NCBI GenBank assembly: GCA_964421085.1
Contig: CAYQVO010000001.1
Coordinates: forward strand, 62,001 to 126,000
Direction: 5' to 3'
Origin: CAYQVO01 sp964421085
GTDB lineage: Bacteria; Bdellovibrionota_C; UBA2361; CAYQVO01
Length of the DNA stretch: 64,000 nt
The notes below the pieces were generated by a model, which saw only the letters and a list, made by a program, of their open reading frames with translations, was not told where the DNA came from and did not search any database. The translations under genes and the position numbers were made by a program. Positions 35,042 through 44,664 of this stretch are shown piece by piece (the first letter of the stretch is position 1; each line of letters opens with the position of its first letter).

Positions 35042-36295
35042 CTATCCCTTCATCATGTCGAGAAACTCTTTGTTCCCTTTGGTTCCCTCGATTTTGCTGA
35101 GGAGCCACTCCATTGCTTCCACGGTATTCAGCGGAGCGAGAACTTTCCGGAGGAGCCAGGCTTTCTGAAGTACGTCATTCTTGAAAAGCAGTTCCTCCTT
35201 TCGGGTGCCTGATTTATTGAGATCGATAGCAGGAAAGACGCGGCGGTCCGCCAGTTTGCGGTCGAGCACGAGTTCCATGTTGCCGGTACCCTTGAACTCT
35301 TCGAAGATAACCTCATCCATCCTCGATCCGGTATCGATAAGAGCTGTGCCGATAATTGTGAGACTTCCGCCCTCTTCGATGTTTCTGGCAGCGCCGAAAA
35401 ACCGCTTCGGTTTGTGAAGCGCGTTCGAATCGACCCCGCCGGAAAGAATTTTTCCGCTTGGCGGAACGACGGCATTGTATGCGCGGGCCAGTCTCGTGAT
35501 TGAGTCGAGGAGAATCACGACATCTCTCTTATGTTCGGTCAGCCGCTTCGCCTTCTCGATGACCATTTCCGCCACCTGAACGTGCCGTTGAGCCGGCTCA
35601 TCAAAGGTGGAACTCACCACTTCCGCCTTGACCGAACGCATCATGTCGGTAACTTCTTCAGGCCGCTCATCGATGAGCAGAACGATCAAAATAACCTCCT
35701 TATGATTCTCCACAATCGCGTTGGCGATATTCTGAAGAAGAATCGTCTTACCGGCTTTGGGCGGGGATACAATCAGCGCCCTCTGACCTTTTCCGATCGG
35801 AGAAAAGAGATCGATAATTCTTGTGGACATTCCGCCCTTTTTGCTCTCCAGTTTGAGCTTCTCCATCGGATAGAGAGGCGTGAGGTTGTCGAAAAGAACC
35901 TTGGTCTTCAGGACCTCAGGCGGGTCATAGTTCACGGAGTTTATCTTGAGCAGCGCGAAGTAGCGCTCACCTTCCTTCTCTCTCGGGGGCCTGATCTGGC
36001 CTTCGATAATATCGCCCGTTTTCAGCCCGAATCTGCGGATTTGCGCGGGCGAAACGTAGATGTCGTCCGAACCCGGAAGGTAGTTGAAATCCGGGGCGCG
36101 AAGGAAGCCGAAACCGTCGGGCAGGCACTCGAGTACGCCTTCAGCATAGATACTGCCGTTGGACTCGGACTGCGCCGTAAGAATTGCGAAAATGAGATCC
36201 TGCCGGCGCATATTGTTCGCAGCTTCGATATTGAATTGCTGCGCCAGCTTCACAAGTTCCTCTGAGGTACATTGCTTCAGTTCGTTTAGATTCAT
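35042..36295 (-). CDS. rho: Transcription termination factor Rho
   Basis: This 417-aa hexameric RNA helicase ends transcription at C-rich unstructured RNA. The N-terminal helical and cold-shock-like RNA-binding domain (1-125) includes GFGFLRAPDFNYLPGSDDIY. The ATPase domain has Walker A SPPKAGKT with K183 (E. coli K184) and Walker B VILLDSITRLARAYN, plus the Q-loop and R-loop regions. Length matches E. coli (419) with no inserted domain. The ATG is preceded by AGGTAAGG. A leader of about 300 bases precedes it, as is usual for self-regulated rho genes. Confidence 0.97.
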   Translation of the reverse strand: MNLNELKQCTSEELVKLAQQFNIEAANNMRRQDLIFAILTAQSESNGSIYAEGVLECLPDGFGFLRAPDFNYLPGSDDIYVSPAQIRRFGLKTGDIIEGQIRPPREKEGERYFALLKINSVNYDPPEVLKTKVLFDNLTPLYPMEKLKLESKKGGMSTRIIDLFSPIGKGQRALIVSPPKAGKTILLQNIANAIVENHKEVILIVLLIDERPEEVTDMMRSVKAEVVSSTFDEPAQRHVQVAEMVIEKAKRLTEHKRDVVILLDSITRLARAYNAVVPPSGKILSGGVDSNALHKPKRFFGAARNIEEGGSLTIIGTALIDTGSRMDEVIFEEFKGTGNMELVLDRKLADRRVFPAIDLNKSGTRKEELLFKNDVLQKAWLLRKVLAPLNTVEAMEWLLSKIEGTKGNKEFLDMMKG

Positions 36296-36604
36296 TTGCC
36301 TTACCTGATTATATGGATACTACAAACATGGTCCTGATTTGAGGAGTAACAGCTTCTCCGTCAGGGCTGAAATATTCCTCGAACATCGCTGCCGGAATAT
36401 TTTCAGCCGGAAAGTTTCTCATAACTGTCGAATCATATTCTCAAGGAGCCTGCGCGTTTGAGGACACTTAAGGGCATGCTTATAAGGAACCCGAAACCTC
36501 GATATGAACTCCAGACTTCTTAAGGATATTTACTGTTGATAGAAAGTCAGAGAAATCAGGAAGAAATACTGCTCTTTCGTACTGCCTTTTGTCTGTACCC
36601 AGTT

Positions 36605-36633
36605 AGAGTAACGACAAAGCTGCCCCCTGTCAA
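36605..36633 (-). promoter_or_regulatory. Candidate sigma-70 promoter for rho
   Basis: On the minus strand a perfect TTGACA (36628-36633) is followed after 17 bases by TACTCT (36605-36610), a poor -10 match. Transcription from here would give a leader of about 300 bases before rho. The rest of the 36296-36604 interval holds no gene that I can support. Confidence 0.35.
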
Positions 36634-36657
36634 CTGCCCACTTTTTACCGTATTTTT

Positions 36658-37368
36658 CTATTTTCCTGTATTTTCCGCCCTTCGCTCCGCAATAGTCTTC
36701 GCGGCCGGCCGCCTTATATAGTTCGGAGCAGCTTTCGCCAGTTCCTCCATTGAAAAAGCCGGGACCGGCGATTGGCCCAGGAAACAAAGCCCGGCCGCAA
36801 GCTCTATTGAAGAGCGCACGGACAATCCCTCCCTGATATTCACAGGAAGGCGAAATGGCTCCGGACTCGCAGCTGTGCTCTGTTTCACTTCGAGTACATC
36901 ACACAGTTCCGCGATTCGATGAGGAACGTCATCAGCGCCGATTATTTCTTCCGGGCCATGCGGAGCGACACTTCCATCCTGCCTGCCCGTATATGCTCCG
37001 AAAAAAAACTCGTTTCTTCCCGCAGCGCTCATTACAAAAACTGCTGTTTCCTTCGCAGCATGCTCAACCGCCGCAGCGGCGAAAGAAGATATGGTCAGTA
37101 AAGAGATCTTCAGCGAAAGGCAGAGACCCTTGGCGAATGCGTACGAAATCCGAAGTCCGGTGAACGAGCCGGGCCCGGCACCGACCACAATTTTTTCGAG
37201 ATCCTGCGGCTTCACTCCGGCTTCTGCGCAAAGTTTTCTGAATACATCGAGAAGTTCCTCATTATGGCTTGCGGGAGAGTTCCCATTGGATGCCAGAACC
37301 TCACCTGAGGACGAACGGAGCGCACACGAAAGAATGGGCGAACTTGTGTCAATGCCGAAAGTCCACAT
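36658..37368 (-). CDS. tsaB: tRNA threonylcarbamoyladenosine biosynthesis protein TsaB
   Basis: This 236-aa protein belongs to the ASKHA fold. TsaB partners TsaD and TsaE to make t6A37 in tRNAs that read ANN codons. The N-terminal GIDTSSPILSCAL and the GAGPGSFTGLRI motif are characteristic. Like other TsaB proteins it lacks the TsaD metal-binding histidines. It is the last gene of the operon that starts at rpsB and begins three bases after the rseP stop. tsaD and tsaE are not in the window. Confidence 0.94.
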   Translation of the reverse strand: MWTFGIDTSSPILSCALRSSSGEVLASNGNSPASHNEELLDVFRKLCAEAGVKPQDLEKIVVGAGPGSFTGLRISYAFAKGLCLSLKISLLTISSFAAAAVEHAAKETAVFVMSAAGRNEFFFGAYTGRQDGSVAPHGPEEIIGADDVPHRIAELCDVLEVKQSTAASPEPFRLPVNIREGLSVRSSIELAAGLCFLGQSPVPAFSMEELAKAAPNYIRRPAAKTIAERRAENTGK

Positions 37369-37371
37369 GCC

Positions 37372-38562
37372 TTAAAAGAATCTTGCAATATCGTTACCCA
37401 CCGCGAAGAGCGTGAGCAGCAGCAGGAATGCAAGGCCGACCTGCGTGGCAGTCTGCTGCACTTTCAGGCTTACCGGCCTGCGGATAATCGCTTCAATGGT
37501 GAAGAATAAAACATGGCCGCCGTCGAGCACGGGGATCGGGAGAAGATTCAATATGGCAAGACTGACGCTTAGAAATACTACGAAGTTGATCAGAGGTTCA
37601 AGCCCCTTTCTGGCGGTCCTGGCAGCGGTCTGGAAGATGAATATTGGTCCCGCGATATGCTTGGGCGAAATGGCGCCCTGGATAATCCCCCCGATTCCAC
37701 GCAGAGTCATCACGCTGAGATTCCAGACATGAAGAGTCCCGTCGAGCGCAGCCTCGCTGAGTGTGACATCCTTCTTTTTTGTGCTCTGAGCTATGCCTAT
37801 TCTGTACTTGTCGTTTTTTTCGCCTTTGACAACCGCGTATTCTTCATAATCGAGAGAAGCGGCAACCTTTATGTCCATGAATCCGGACTGCCCGGGACTG
37901 TTTTCAGCAGGCCGCTCAATCCTCATGTTCAGTTCCCTGCCCCCGGATGAGCCGACATACTCAGCCACCTGGTACCAGTCCCTCATGGGCCCGCCGTTTA
38001 TCGAGAGTATCCTGTCTCCCGGTTTGAGTCCCGATTTCTCGGCAGAAAGGCCGGGGACGACCTCGCCGATGACAGGATCGTCGACCGGGACAAGCGCTCC
38101 GAAAACAGCATAGGAGAAGATGGAAAGAACAATTGCGAGGAGAAAATTGAAAAACGGGCCCGCAAGGACAACGGAGAGTTTCGCCGGATAACTTTTTTTC
38201 AGGAACCAGGAAGACTCGTCCTCCAGAAGCTTCTTTGCGAGAGGATCGGACTCGAGGCGCCGGCGCTCCGCAGCTTCTTCCTCGCTTTCCTCCTTTGAAT
38301 ATTCTTCGGAGTCCTGGTTCTTCGATGTCGACCTGCCCATGACGAGCGCGGGATCGTCACCTGCCATGCTGACATACCCTCCGAGCGGAATCGCGCCGAC
38401 TGCGTAATAAGTGTCCCCGATTCTCCCTCGCCAGAGCTTTTTTCCAAAACCGATCGAAAACTCGTAAACCCCGATCCCGTTGAGCTTGGCAAGGAGAAAA
38501 TGGCCCAGTTCATGGACAAAGATCAGGATCCCGAGGACCAGAATAGATGCGATAATTGTCAT
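37372..38562 (-). CDS. rseP: Site-2 zinc metalloprotease RseP
   Basis: This 396-aa intramembrane protease has HELGH at residues 17-21 in the first helix and LNLLPIPVLDGGH (the LDG motif) near residue 330, which together bind zinc inside the membrane. A PDZ domain lies between them (about 165-250; PVIGEVVPGLSAEKSGLKPGDRI). A charged Glu-rich loop is at about 80-105. RseP cleaves anti-sigma factors such as RseA and remnant signal peptides. It overlaps the dxr stop by four bases, in the order dxr-rseP-tsaB. Confidence 0.96.
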   Translation of the reverse strand: MTIIASILVLGILIFVHELGHFLLAKLNGIGVYEFSIGFGKKLWRGRIGDTYYAVGAIPLGGYVSMAGDDPALVMGRSTSKNQDSEEYSKEESEEEAAERRRLESDPLAKKLLEDESSWFLKKSYPAKLSVVLAGPFFNFLLAIVLSIFSYAVFGALVPVDDPVIGEVVPGLSAEKSGLKPGDRILSINGGPMRDWYQVAEYVGSSGGRELNMRIERPAENSPGQSGFMDIKVAASLDYEEYAVVKGEKNDKYRIGIAQSTKKKDVTLSEAALDGTLHVWNLSVMTLRGIGGIIQGAISPKHIAGPIFIFQTAARTARKGLEPLINFVVFLSVSLAILNLLPIPVLDGGHVLFFTIEAIIRRPVSLKVQQTATQVGLAFLLLLTLFAVGNDIARFF

Positions 38563-39752
38563 ACTGCTGCGGCAGCTCCACTTAGAATTACGTCTCTTTT
38601 GTTCTTCATTTCTTGGTGCAGGATACTAAGCTCGTCCGTAGTTCTGCAAGCCACTCCGGCAAAGAGATCGAGATAATTCATGTTTACTCTCATGATTCCG
38701 GGAAAAGTGATTCTTCCCTCCAAAAATGCCGCCACAGCTATCTCATTTGCGATGTTCAGGACCGCCGAAGCCGCGTTTCCCTGCGCCAGACACTGAAAGG
38801 CGAGCTTCACAGCCGGAAATTTTTCGTGATCGAGATCAATGAATTCAAGTTTTCCGTGTTTCGTAAGCGAAAGAGGCTCTATGGTGCCGGGAAGCCTCAA
38901 CTCCGGATAAAGAAGGCCGAAGGCTATGGGCGACTTCATGTCGGGGACTGACAGGTGGCCAAGCATGCTTCCGTCACGAAGCGCCACAAGACTGTGAATT
39001 ATGCTTTGAGGGTGAACAACCACTTCAATCCGTTCAAAACCGAAGAGCCACCTGGCCTCGATGACTTCCAGCGCCTTGTTCATCATTGTGGCTGAATCGA
39101 TCGAGATTTTTGCGCCCATGTTCCACCTGGGATGCCTCACTGCCGCCTCGGGCGTGACTTTCTTAAGCTCCTCCATCGACGCATTCAAAAAAGGCCCTCC
39201 TGATGCCGTCAGCACGATGTGATCTATTTCAGTGCGGCTGCGCCCGAGAAGACACTGGAAAAGAGAGCTGTGTTCGCTGTCGACCGGCACGAGACTTCCG
39301 CCGTTTTTCAGGGCCTCCTCGAGGAAGGCGCCGCCGCATACGACACTTTCCTTGTTCGCAAGCGCCACTTTTCTGCCCGCGCGGAGCGCAGCCAGCACCG
39401 GTTCAAGGCACGCGATGCCGAGAATGGAAGCCAGTATCACATCGGCTTCAGGCAGAGCGGCAATCCGGCAGAGCGCGTCTTTACCGCGGAGAACCTCGAC
39501 TCCGGAAGGAAACCTTATTTCGCACTCAGCCTCATCTGCGAGAACCGCGTACCTCGGCATGAACTCGCGGACCTGATCCGCCAGGAGCCTCGCATTGCGG
39601 CCGGCACTCAGCGCCACAGGCTCGAGTTTGTCGGGATAACGTCTGCACAGTTCGAGCGCTGATGTTCCTATGGAGCCGGTGGAGCCCAGTATTACGACCT
39701 TGAGCCTGCGGGACGTCTCACTCAGGCATTTATTTTCGAAGCTGCATAACAT
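38559..39752 (-). CDS. dxr: 1-deoxy-D-xylulose 5-phosphate reductoisomerase
   Basis: This 397-aa enzyme makes 2-C-methyl-D-erythritol 4-phosphate with NADPH, so isoprenoids come from the MEP pathway. Visible are the NADPH motif VVILGSTGSIG (after a 17-residue extension), the metal-binding region PVDSEHSSLFQCL, and NMGAKISIDSATMMNKALEVIEA. The ATG at 39752 has AGGTG eight bases upstream. It follows cdsA by ten bases and overlaps rseP by four. Its product leads to the undecaprenyl chain made by UppS in the same operon. Confidence 0.97.
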   Translation of the reverse strand: MLCSFENKCLSETSRRLKVVILGSTGSIGTSALELCRRYPDKLEPVALSAGRNARLLADQVREFMPRYAVLADEAECEIRFPSGVEVLRGKDALCRIAALPEADVILASILGIACLEPVLAALRAGRKVALANKESVVCGGAFLEEALKNGGSLVPVDSEHSSLFQCLLGRSRTEIDHIVLTASGGPFLNASMEELKKVTPEAAVRHPRWNMGAKISIDSATMMNKALEVIEARWLFGFERIEVVVHPQSIIHSLVALRDGSMLGHLSVPDMKSPIAFGLLYPELRLPGTIEPLSLTKHGKLEFIDLDHEKFPAVKLAFQCLAQGNAASAVLNIANEIAVAAFLEGRITFPGIMRVNMNYLDLFAGVACRTTDELSILHQEMKNKRDVILSGAAAAV

Positions 39753-39762
39753 TCCGCACCTG

Positions 39763-40629
39763 CTACATCGTCACTTGAAGTGCCACGAGAAACAGCATGG
39801 CAGCTCCAAAATGGCTGTCTGCACGATCAAGCACCCCACCGTGACTTCCAAGAAGAGAACCGAAATCCTTCGTTCCGGTAAAACGCTTTATGTAGGACGC
39901 GACCAGATCGCCGGTCTGGCCGCCGATTCCAATGAAAACCGAAAACAGTACAAGCCTGAAAAGCCCCGCATCAGGAACGAGGAAAATTCCGGTCAAAACA
40001 CCGAGAACGACCCCGCCGATTAGTCCTCCGGCTGCGCCGGTCCAGGTCTTCGAAGGCGAAATCGAAGGAGCCATGTTTTTTCCTCCTATCAAGCTTCCGG
40101 CCAGATAGGCAAAGCTGTCGTTTGCGGCGGCAATGAGGATCATCCAGCCCAGCAGCGCGGCAGGACGCGGGAATGTCGCAATTGTGCAGAGAGCCCCCGC
40201 TCCGGCGGCGATGAAAAGCACGGCGGGAAATATCCCGCTGAACCACCGCCCGGATACTTCCCGTTCTTCAAGACCGCGCAGTATGCCCGCTGTGAAAAGA
40301 AGCGCAATCACCAGAAGAAGAGAAGTGCCGAATGCTTCCGAAGACCTCTTCAGCAGGATATCAGGACCGCAGACGCCGAGACGCGCGAACGAGACCATCA
40401 CGGAGACGGGAGGGAGAAGACTGAGCAGAAAGAATGATCGCGTCCCTGCCGTTTCCGAGTTGAATGATCGTGCGGCCTCGTGCGATGCCGCCGCAGCGAC
40501 GCATACGGAGAGAAAACAGAGAAGGAGTCCCCCGAAACATGTCACGGATGCGATGACAAGCAGGAGTGCCGCCAGGCACACAAGCGCAATCCATGGGCCC
40601 AGTCTGCTTCCAAAACGCTGCCAGTCCAT
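39763..40629 (-). CDS. cdsA: Phosphatidate cytidylyltransferase
   Basis: This 288-aa inner-membrane enzyme makes CDP-diacylglycerol from phosphatidate and CTP. Some seven or eight hydrophobic segments are visible. The C-terminal signature spans SPSKTWTGAAGG and KDFGSLLGSHGGVLDRADS, the CdsA motif in which the metal-binding acids lie. The usual PGHGG reads GSHGG here, a conservative-looking variation. It sits 21 bases after uppS and 10 before dxr, the common order in this operon. Confidence 0.95.
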   Translation of the reverse strand: MDWQRFGSRLGPWIALVCLAALLLVIASVTCFGGLLLCFLSVCVAAAASHEAARSFNSETAGTRSFFLLSLLPPVSVMVSFARLGVCGPDILLKRSSEAFGTSLLLVIALLFTAGILRGLEEREVSGRWFSGIFPAVLFIAAGAGALCTIATFPRPAALLGWMILIAAANDSFAYLAGSLIGGKNMAPSISPSKTWTGAAGGLIGGVVLGVLTGIFLVPDAGLFRLVLFSVFIGIGGQTGDLVASYIKRFTGTKDFGSLLGSHGGVLDRADSHFGAAMLFLVALQVTM

Positions 40630-40650
40630 TATCAGTCCCCTTTTTGTTGT

Positions 40651-41418
40651 TCAGCGTGCCGCGCGCGCAATCTGCTCGCCCGTCAGTCCGAAACGCCGCT
40701 CTCTTCTTCCGTATTCCTGGAGACACCTGTGAAATTCCCCTTTTGAAAATTCCGGCCAGAAGAGAGGGGTAACGATGATTTCGGTATAAGCCAGCTGCCA
40801 CAGAAGAAAATTCGAAATTCTGAGCTCACCGCTCGTTCTGATCAGAAGATCAGGATCCGGTATGTCAGGAGCATAGAGCGCTCCGGCAAAAACCTCCGGA
40901 TCAATCCCGTCAGGATCGAGAGTATTGTTCTTCACCCTTTCTGCAAGCTTCCTTGCCGCAGCCGCAATCTCCTCCCTGGATCCGTATGATATGGCCAGGA
41001 CCAGCTGCATGCCGTCGAGATTTTCGGTTTTCGCGATATTCTCGAGAAGCATGTCGCGGGAAGAAGGAGGAAGCTTCGAAAGGTCGCCCACAGCGCGAAG
41101 CCTGATTCCATTGTCGATGAGCTTCGCCAGTTCAGACCTGAGATAGCCTTCCAGAAGCTTCATGAGCGCGGAAACCTCGTCGGGAGGCCGGTTCCAGTTT
41201 TCAGTCGAAAAGGTGAAAAGCGTCAGGTATTGGATGCCGAGACGCCGCGATTCCTCAACGACCATGCGCACCGTTTTCGCCCCGGCGCGGTGCCCTTCTA
41301 TCCTCGGAAGATGCCTCTGCCTGGCCCACCTGCCGTTTCCGTCCATTATTACAGCGACGTGTTTCGGAAGGTTTTCGAATTCACCATCCGTCGTCTGTGC
41401 TCGAACTTCCTGACTCAT
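40651..41418 (-). CDS. uppS: Isoprenyl (undecaprenyl) diphosphate synthase
   Basis: This 255-aa cis-prenyltransferase extends farnesyl diphosphate with isopentenyl units to form the lipid carrier for peptidoglycan and LPS. The signature HVAVIMDGNGRWARQR carries the catalytic D26, and the C-terminal DLLIRTSGELRISNFLLWQLAYTE is the second family block. Chain length cannot be read directly, but C55 is usual for this genomic position between frr and cdsA. Confidence 0.96.
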   Translation of the reverse strand: MSQEVRAQTTDGEFENLPKHVAVIMDGNGRWARQRHLPRIEGHRAGAKTVRMVVEESRRLGIQYLTLFTFSTENWNRPPDEVSALMKLLEGYLRSELAKLIDNGIRLRAVGDLSKLPPSSRDMLLENIAKTENLDGMQLVLAISYGSREEIAAAARKLAERVKNNTLDPDGIDPEVFAGALYAPDIPDPDLLIRTSGELRISNFLLWQLAYTEIIVTPLFWPEFSKGEFHRCLQEYGRRERRFGLTGEQIARAAR

Positions 41419-41426
41419 GCGGAGCC

Positions 41427-41994
41427 TTAAACTTCCATCATTTCCTTCTCCTTGGCCGCGATATGCTTATCGACCTCGGCAGTGAAACGATCCGTTATCT
41501 TTTGTGCTTCGTCCTGGCCCTTGTGAAAATCGTCCTCCGGAATCTCCTTCCTGTCCTTCCCCTTCTTGAGAAGGTCGATGCAGTCTCTTCTCAGGTTCCG
41601 GATTGAAACTTTCGTTTCCTCGCCAAGCTTGTGCAGATTCTTTACGAGCTCTTTTCTCCGCTCTTCAGTGAGAGGCGGAACGGCAAGGCGAATAAGCTGA
41701 CCATCCCGCTGCGGTGTGATACCGATATTGGCGGCAAGAATCGCCTTTTCAACGGCATCGACAGCTCCCTTGTCGTAAACCTGGACCGTCACAAGCCGGG
41801 CCTCGGGCGCGGCAATAAGGCCGAGCTGGTTTATGTGCATGGAAGAGCCGTAGACTTCAACCATGATACCTTCGAGTATTCCCGCGCTTGCCCGGCCGGT
41901 TNNNNNNNNNNGTTCTTATGCCGGAAAGCTCTTTTTTCAGATGCTCTATCACCTTTTGAGATCGCTGTTCGAAGTCCTTAGTTTCTTTACTCAT
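41427..41994 (-). CDS. frr: Ribosome recycling factor, split by a spurious gap
   Basis: RRF splits post-termination ribosomes with EF-G. The gene starts at the ATG at 41994 (MSKETKDFEQRSQKVIEHL) and ends at 41427. A 10-N run interrupts it after ELSGIR. Both flanks carry the same three bases (GTT on the plus strand). If those are overlapped and the N removed, the reading becomes IRTGRASAGILEG, the family signature, and the gene is exactly 185 codons (184 aa), the usual length. The gap is therefore artificial and no sequence need be missing. It lies between pyrH and uppS. Confidence 0.95.
41902..41911. other. Assembly gap (10 N) inside frr
   Basis: Placeholder gap. The contig ends overlap by three bases, and joining them restores frr in frame. 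Confidence 0.9.
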
Positions 41995-42008
41995 AGCTGC
42001 CTGATTCC

Positions 42009-42785
42009 TCAAATACCCGGTCGGAGTTCCGAAGTGCTTCCGGCATGGAATTCGATGTCGACGTCGTTCTGCACACATGTGCCGATATCTTCCCCGAGCG
42101 CCACGCGCTTCAGATTACCTTCCCTTCCCATATCAAAGACGACAAGCGGTAAATCATTATCCATGCAGAGAGAGATGGCTGCTGCATCCATTACCTTGAG
42201 GCTCCGCTGCAGAACATCCATGAAGCTGATCGCTCTGAAAGCCCGCGCGTTGGGTTCTTTGTGCGGATCGGCATCGTAAATCCGGTCCACTTTCGTGCCC
42301 TTGAACAGCGCATCCGCGTTGATTTCCATGGCGCGAAGGCTTGCGGCCGTATCGGTAGTGAAATATGGATTGCCCGTGCCGCAGGCGAAAATTACTACCC
42401 GGCCCTTTTCAAGGTGGCGGGTTGCGCGCCGCCTGATATAAGGCTCGGCAATCTGCCGCATCTCGATTGCCGACACGACTCTTGTATCAACTCCCTTGTG
42501 CTCGAGGGCATCCTGAAGCGCAAGCGCGTTGATTGCGGTTCCGAGCATTCCCATATAGTCGCCGGAAGCGCGGTCTACGCCCAGCGTAACACCCTGAATC
42601 CCGCGGTAGATGTTCCCGGCGCCTATCACTATTCCAAGTTCCAGTCCGAGCGAATAAACGGACTTAATCTCGAGCGCGAGCTTCGAGATGACATGAGGAT
42701 CAAGTCCGAAACCTTTGTCGCCGGCCAGCATTTCACCACTGAGCTTCAGGACTACTCGTCTGTACTTGAGTGTTTCCCGCGTCAT
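42009..42785 (-). CDS. pyrH: Uridylate kinase
   Basis: This 258-aa bacterial UMP kinase of the amino-acid-kinase fold converts UMP to UDP. Visible are VVLKLSGEMLAG at the N-terminus (phosphate binding), GIVIGAGNIYRGI, and the ATP-binding TTDTAASLRAMEINAD and KVDRIYDADPHK stretches. It is hexameric and usually controlled by GTP and UTP. A roughly 14-residue C-terminal extension beyond the typical end is present. It sits in the rpsB-tsf-pyrH-frr order found in most bacteria, 14 bases before frr. Confidence 0.97.
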   Translation of the reverse strand: MTRETLKYRRVVLKLSGEMLAGDKGFGLDPHVISKLALEIKSVYSLGLELGIVIGAGNIYRGIQGVTLGVDRASGDYMGMLGTAINALALQDALEHKGVDTRVVSAIEMRQIAEPYIRRRATRHLEKGRVVIFACGTGNPYFTTDTAASLRAMEINADALFKGTKVDRIYDADPHKEPNARAFRAISFMDVLQRSLKVMDAAAISLCMDNDLPLVVFDMGREGNLKRVALGEDIGTCVQNDVDIEFHAGSTSELRPGI

Positions 42786-42800
42786 CTCTCGCCTGATAGT

Positions 42801-43454
42801 TTACATAGACACCATCGAACTCACTTCCGCCGCCAGATTGCCTGCCGGCTTTTCAATTCCTTCCCCGACTTCAAACCGCTGGAACTTTCCTATGGTCACT
42901 TTTTCGCCGGAAGCTACGCTCATTTCGTTCACAAGGTCCTGCACGAGCTTCTTACCCGCATCGTCCTTGATGTAGGGCTGTCGAAGCAGCACGGTATCCT
43001 CATAGAACTTTTCGAGCTTGCCGGGAATGATCTTGTCGGCGTTCCTTCTCTGCTGCTCGTTGAGCTGCTCCATCGCAATCTCTTTTTCCTTCTCGATTAC
43101 TTCGGGTGGAACGCTTTCGACTGATATGTAGCGCGGCTTCATCGCAGCCACCTGCATGGCGAGGTCTTTTGCGAGATCCTTGAAGTTCGGCTGCCTTGCC
43201 ACGAAATCGGTCTCGCAGTTCAGTTCGACGACCGAAACAACCTGATCGCCCGGGTGAACGTAGACACCAAGAACACCTTCGGCCGCGACTTTTCCGGCGC
43301 GTTTGTCGATATTCTTAAGACCCTTTTTCCTCAGGTACTCAACTGCCGCGTCCATATCTCCACTGGATTCCTGCAGTGCAGCCTTGCAATCCATCATTCC
43401 CGCTCCGGTCATCTCACGGAGCTGTTTAACCAGTGATGCTGAAATTTCTGCCAT
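42801..43454 (-). CDS. tsf: Elongation factor Ts
   Basis: This 217-aa protein is the nucleotide exchange factor for EF-Tu. The N-terminal UBA-like domain (1-55, LVKQLREMTGAGMMDCKAAL) is followed by the core with CETDFVARQPNF, the EF-Tu-contacting motif. At 217 residues it is the short form, lacking part of the second core subdomain and coiled coil of E. coli EF-Ts (283), as in many other phyla. It follows rpsB by about 40 bases. Confidence 0.97.
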   Translation of the reverse strand: MAEISASLVKQLREMTGAGMMDCKAALQESSGDMDAAVEYLRKKGLKNIDKRAGKVAAEGVLGVYVHPGDQVVSVVELNCETDFVARQPNFKDLAKDLAMQVAAMKPRYISVESVPPEVIEKEKEIAMEQLNEQQRRNADKIIPGKLEKFYEDTVLLRQPYIKDDAGKKLVQDLVNEMSVASGEKVTIGKFQRFEVGEGIEKPAGNLAAEVSSMVSM

Positions 43455-43493
43455 TAACTTCTCCTTATAAAAACATGTTCGGGCGCCCTTTAA

Positions 43494-44404
43494 TCAGGCG
43501 CCGGCTCCATCGACCGGAGTGCGGATTTCGCGGCGCATGTAGGCGGCATCCTTCGAAGCCTGAGCCTGAGCAGGTTCTTCGATCTTCATCGTACGTGACT
43601 CGTATATCTTCTTTCCTTCAATGATGGCGTCTGCGACGGCTCCGGCAAAAAGCCTGAGCGTTCTCGAAGAATCATCATTTGACGGAACAGGAAAATCTAT
43701 GAGTTCAGGATCGACGTTGGTATCAACCAGAGCAATAACGGGAATCCTGAGCTTCTTTGCTTCAGCCACCGCAATGTCATCCTTGTTGATGTCCATTATG
43801 AAGACAAGCTCAGGGATCTTGCGCATATTGCGTATACCGCCGAGGTTTGCATTGAGTTTTTCGAGTTGACGCTGAATACCGAGTCGCTCTTTCTTGTTGA
43901 GCTTTACGCCTGAATCCGGCACCTGCGAATTCGCATACAGTTCTTCGAGTTTCTTCATGCGGTTAATTGAGTTCTTCAGAGTCTCGAAGTTCGTCAGGGT
44001 TCCCCCAAGCCATCTCGAAGTCACGAAGAATGCGCCTGCCCTGTTGGCTTCTTCCTGCACGATGTCGCGGCATTGAAGCTTTGTTCCGACGTAAAGAAGC
44101 GTTCCGCCCATGCTTACACGGTCGACTATGTATTTTCGGGCCTTCTCCCATGCGCGCATGGTCTCGTCGAGATTTATGATGTGGACTCCATTTTTCTCGG
44201 CGAAGATGTAGGAAAGCATCCTGGGGTTCCACCGTGCCGACTGATGTCCGTAATGGGCNNNNNNNNNNGGATTGACACATCTACTGGTTCAACAATTCCC
44301 TGGTAGGATTTCCGGGGGCCTTTCTGTTCTTCCGGGACTGCGCCCTCAGGCTGGGTTGAGTCCGGCGCAGCGGCAGAAGGCTCTGGAGCAGTGTTCTCTT
44401 CCAT
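43494..44404 (-). CDS. rpsB: 30S ribosomal protein S2, interrupted by an assembly gap
   Basis: From the ATG at 44404 (GGAG upstream) the protein begins with a roughly 35-residue acidic, Ala/Pro/Glu-rich extension (MEENTAPEPSAAAPDS) absent from E. coli S2. It then reads SYQGIVEPVDVSI before the 10-N gap. After it comes HYGHQSARWNPRM, the S2 signature, and the rest of the protein including HIINLDETMRAWEKA and RWLGGTLTNFETL. About seven residues equivalent to RDMLKAG are missing, so the real gap is about 20 bases; that length restores the frame and gives about 306 residues. It leads the rpsB-tsf-pyrH-frr operon. Confidence 0.95.
44259..44268. other. Assembly gap (10 N) inside rpsB
   Basis: Placeholder gap. 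Comparison with S2 and reading-frame arithmetic both point to about 20 missing bases rather than 10. Confidence 0.9.
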
Positions 44405-44664
44405 TCTTATTTTCTCCGTCTTAGTTTAACCTCCCCGGGCATGGGCGCTGATAAGACAATCTGGTGTGTCTGCCGGCAGCGTCACCAAGACATGCCCTCG
44501 ACCAAAATCAATCAAGGGTGAACCCGAGTGTGAATTCGCAACGAAAAGTAGCACAGCTCCCCGGGAAAGGCAAATAGCTTCAGGCATTTGGAGGATTCAT
44601 GAACAGGACACCCGCTGATTGTGCTGCCGGGATGCACAGCGCCCGCTTGACGATGATTCGACTG

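Noticed and set aside
36536..36787. Short frames on both strands in the rho leader
   Set aside because: They overlap tsaB or the leader, have atypical composition and no ribosome sites.
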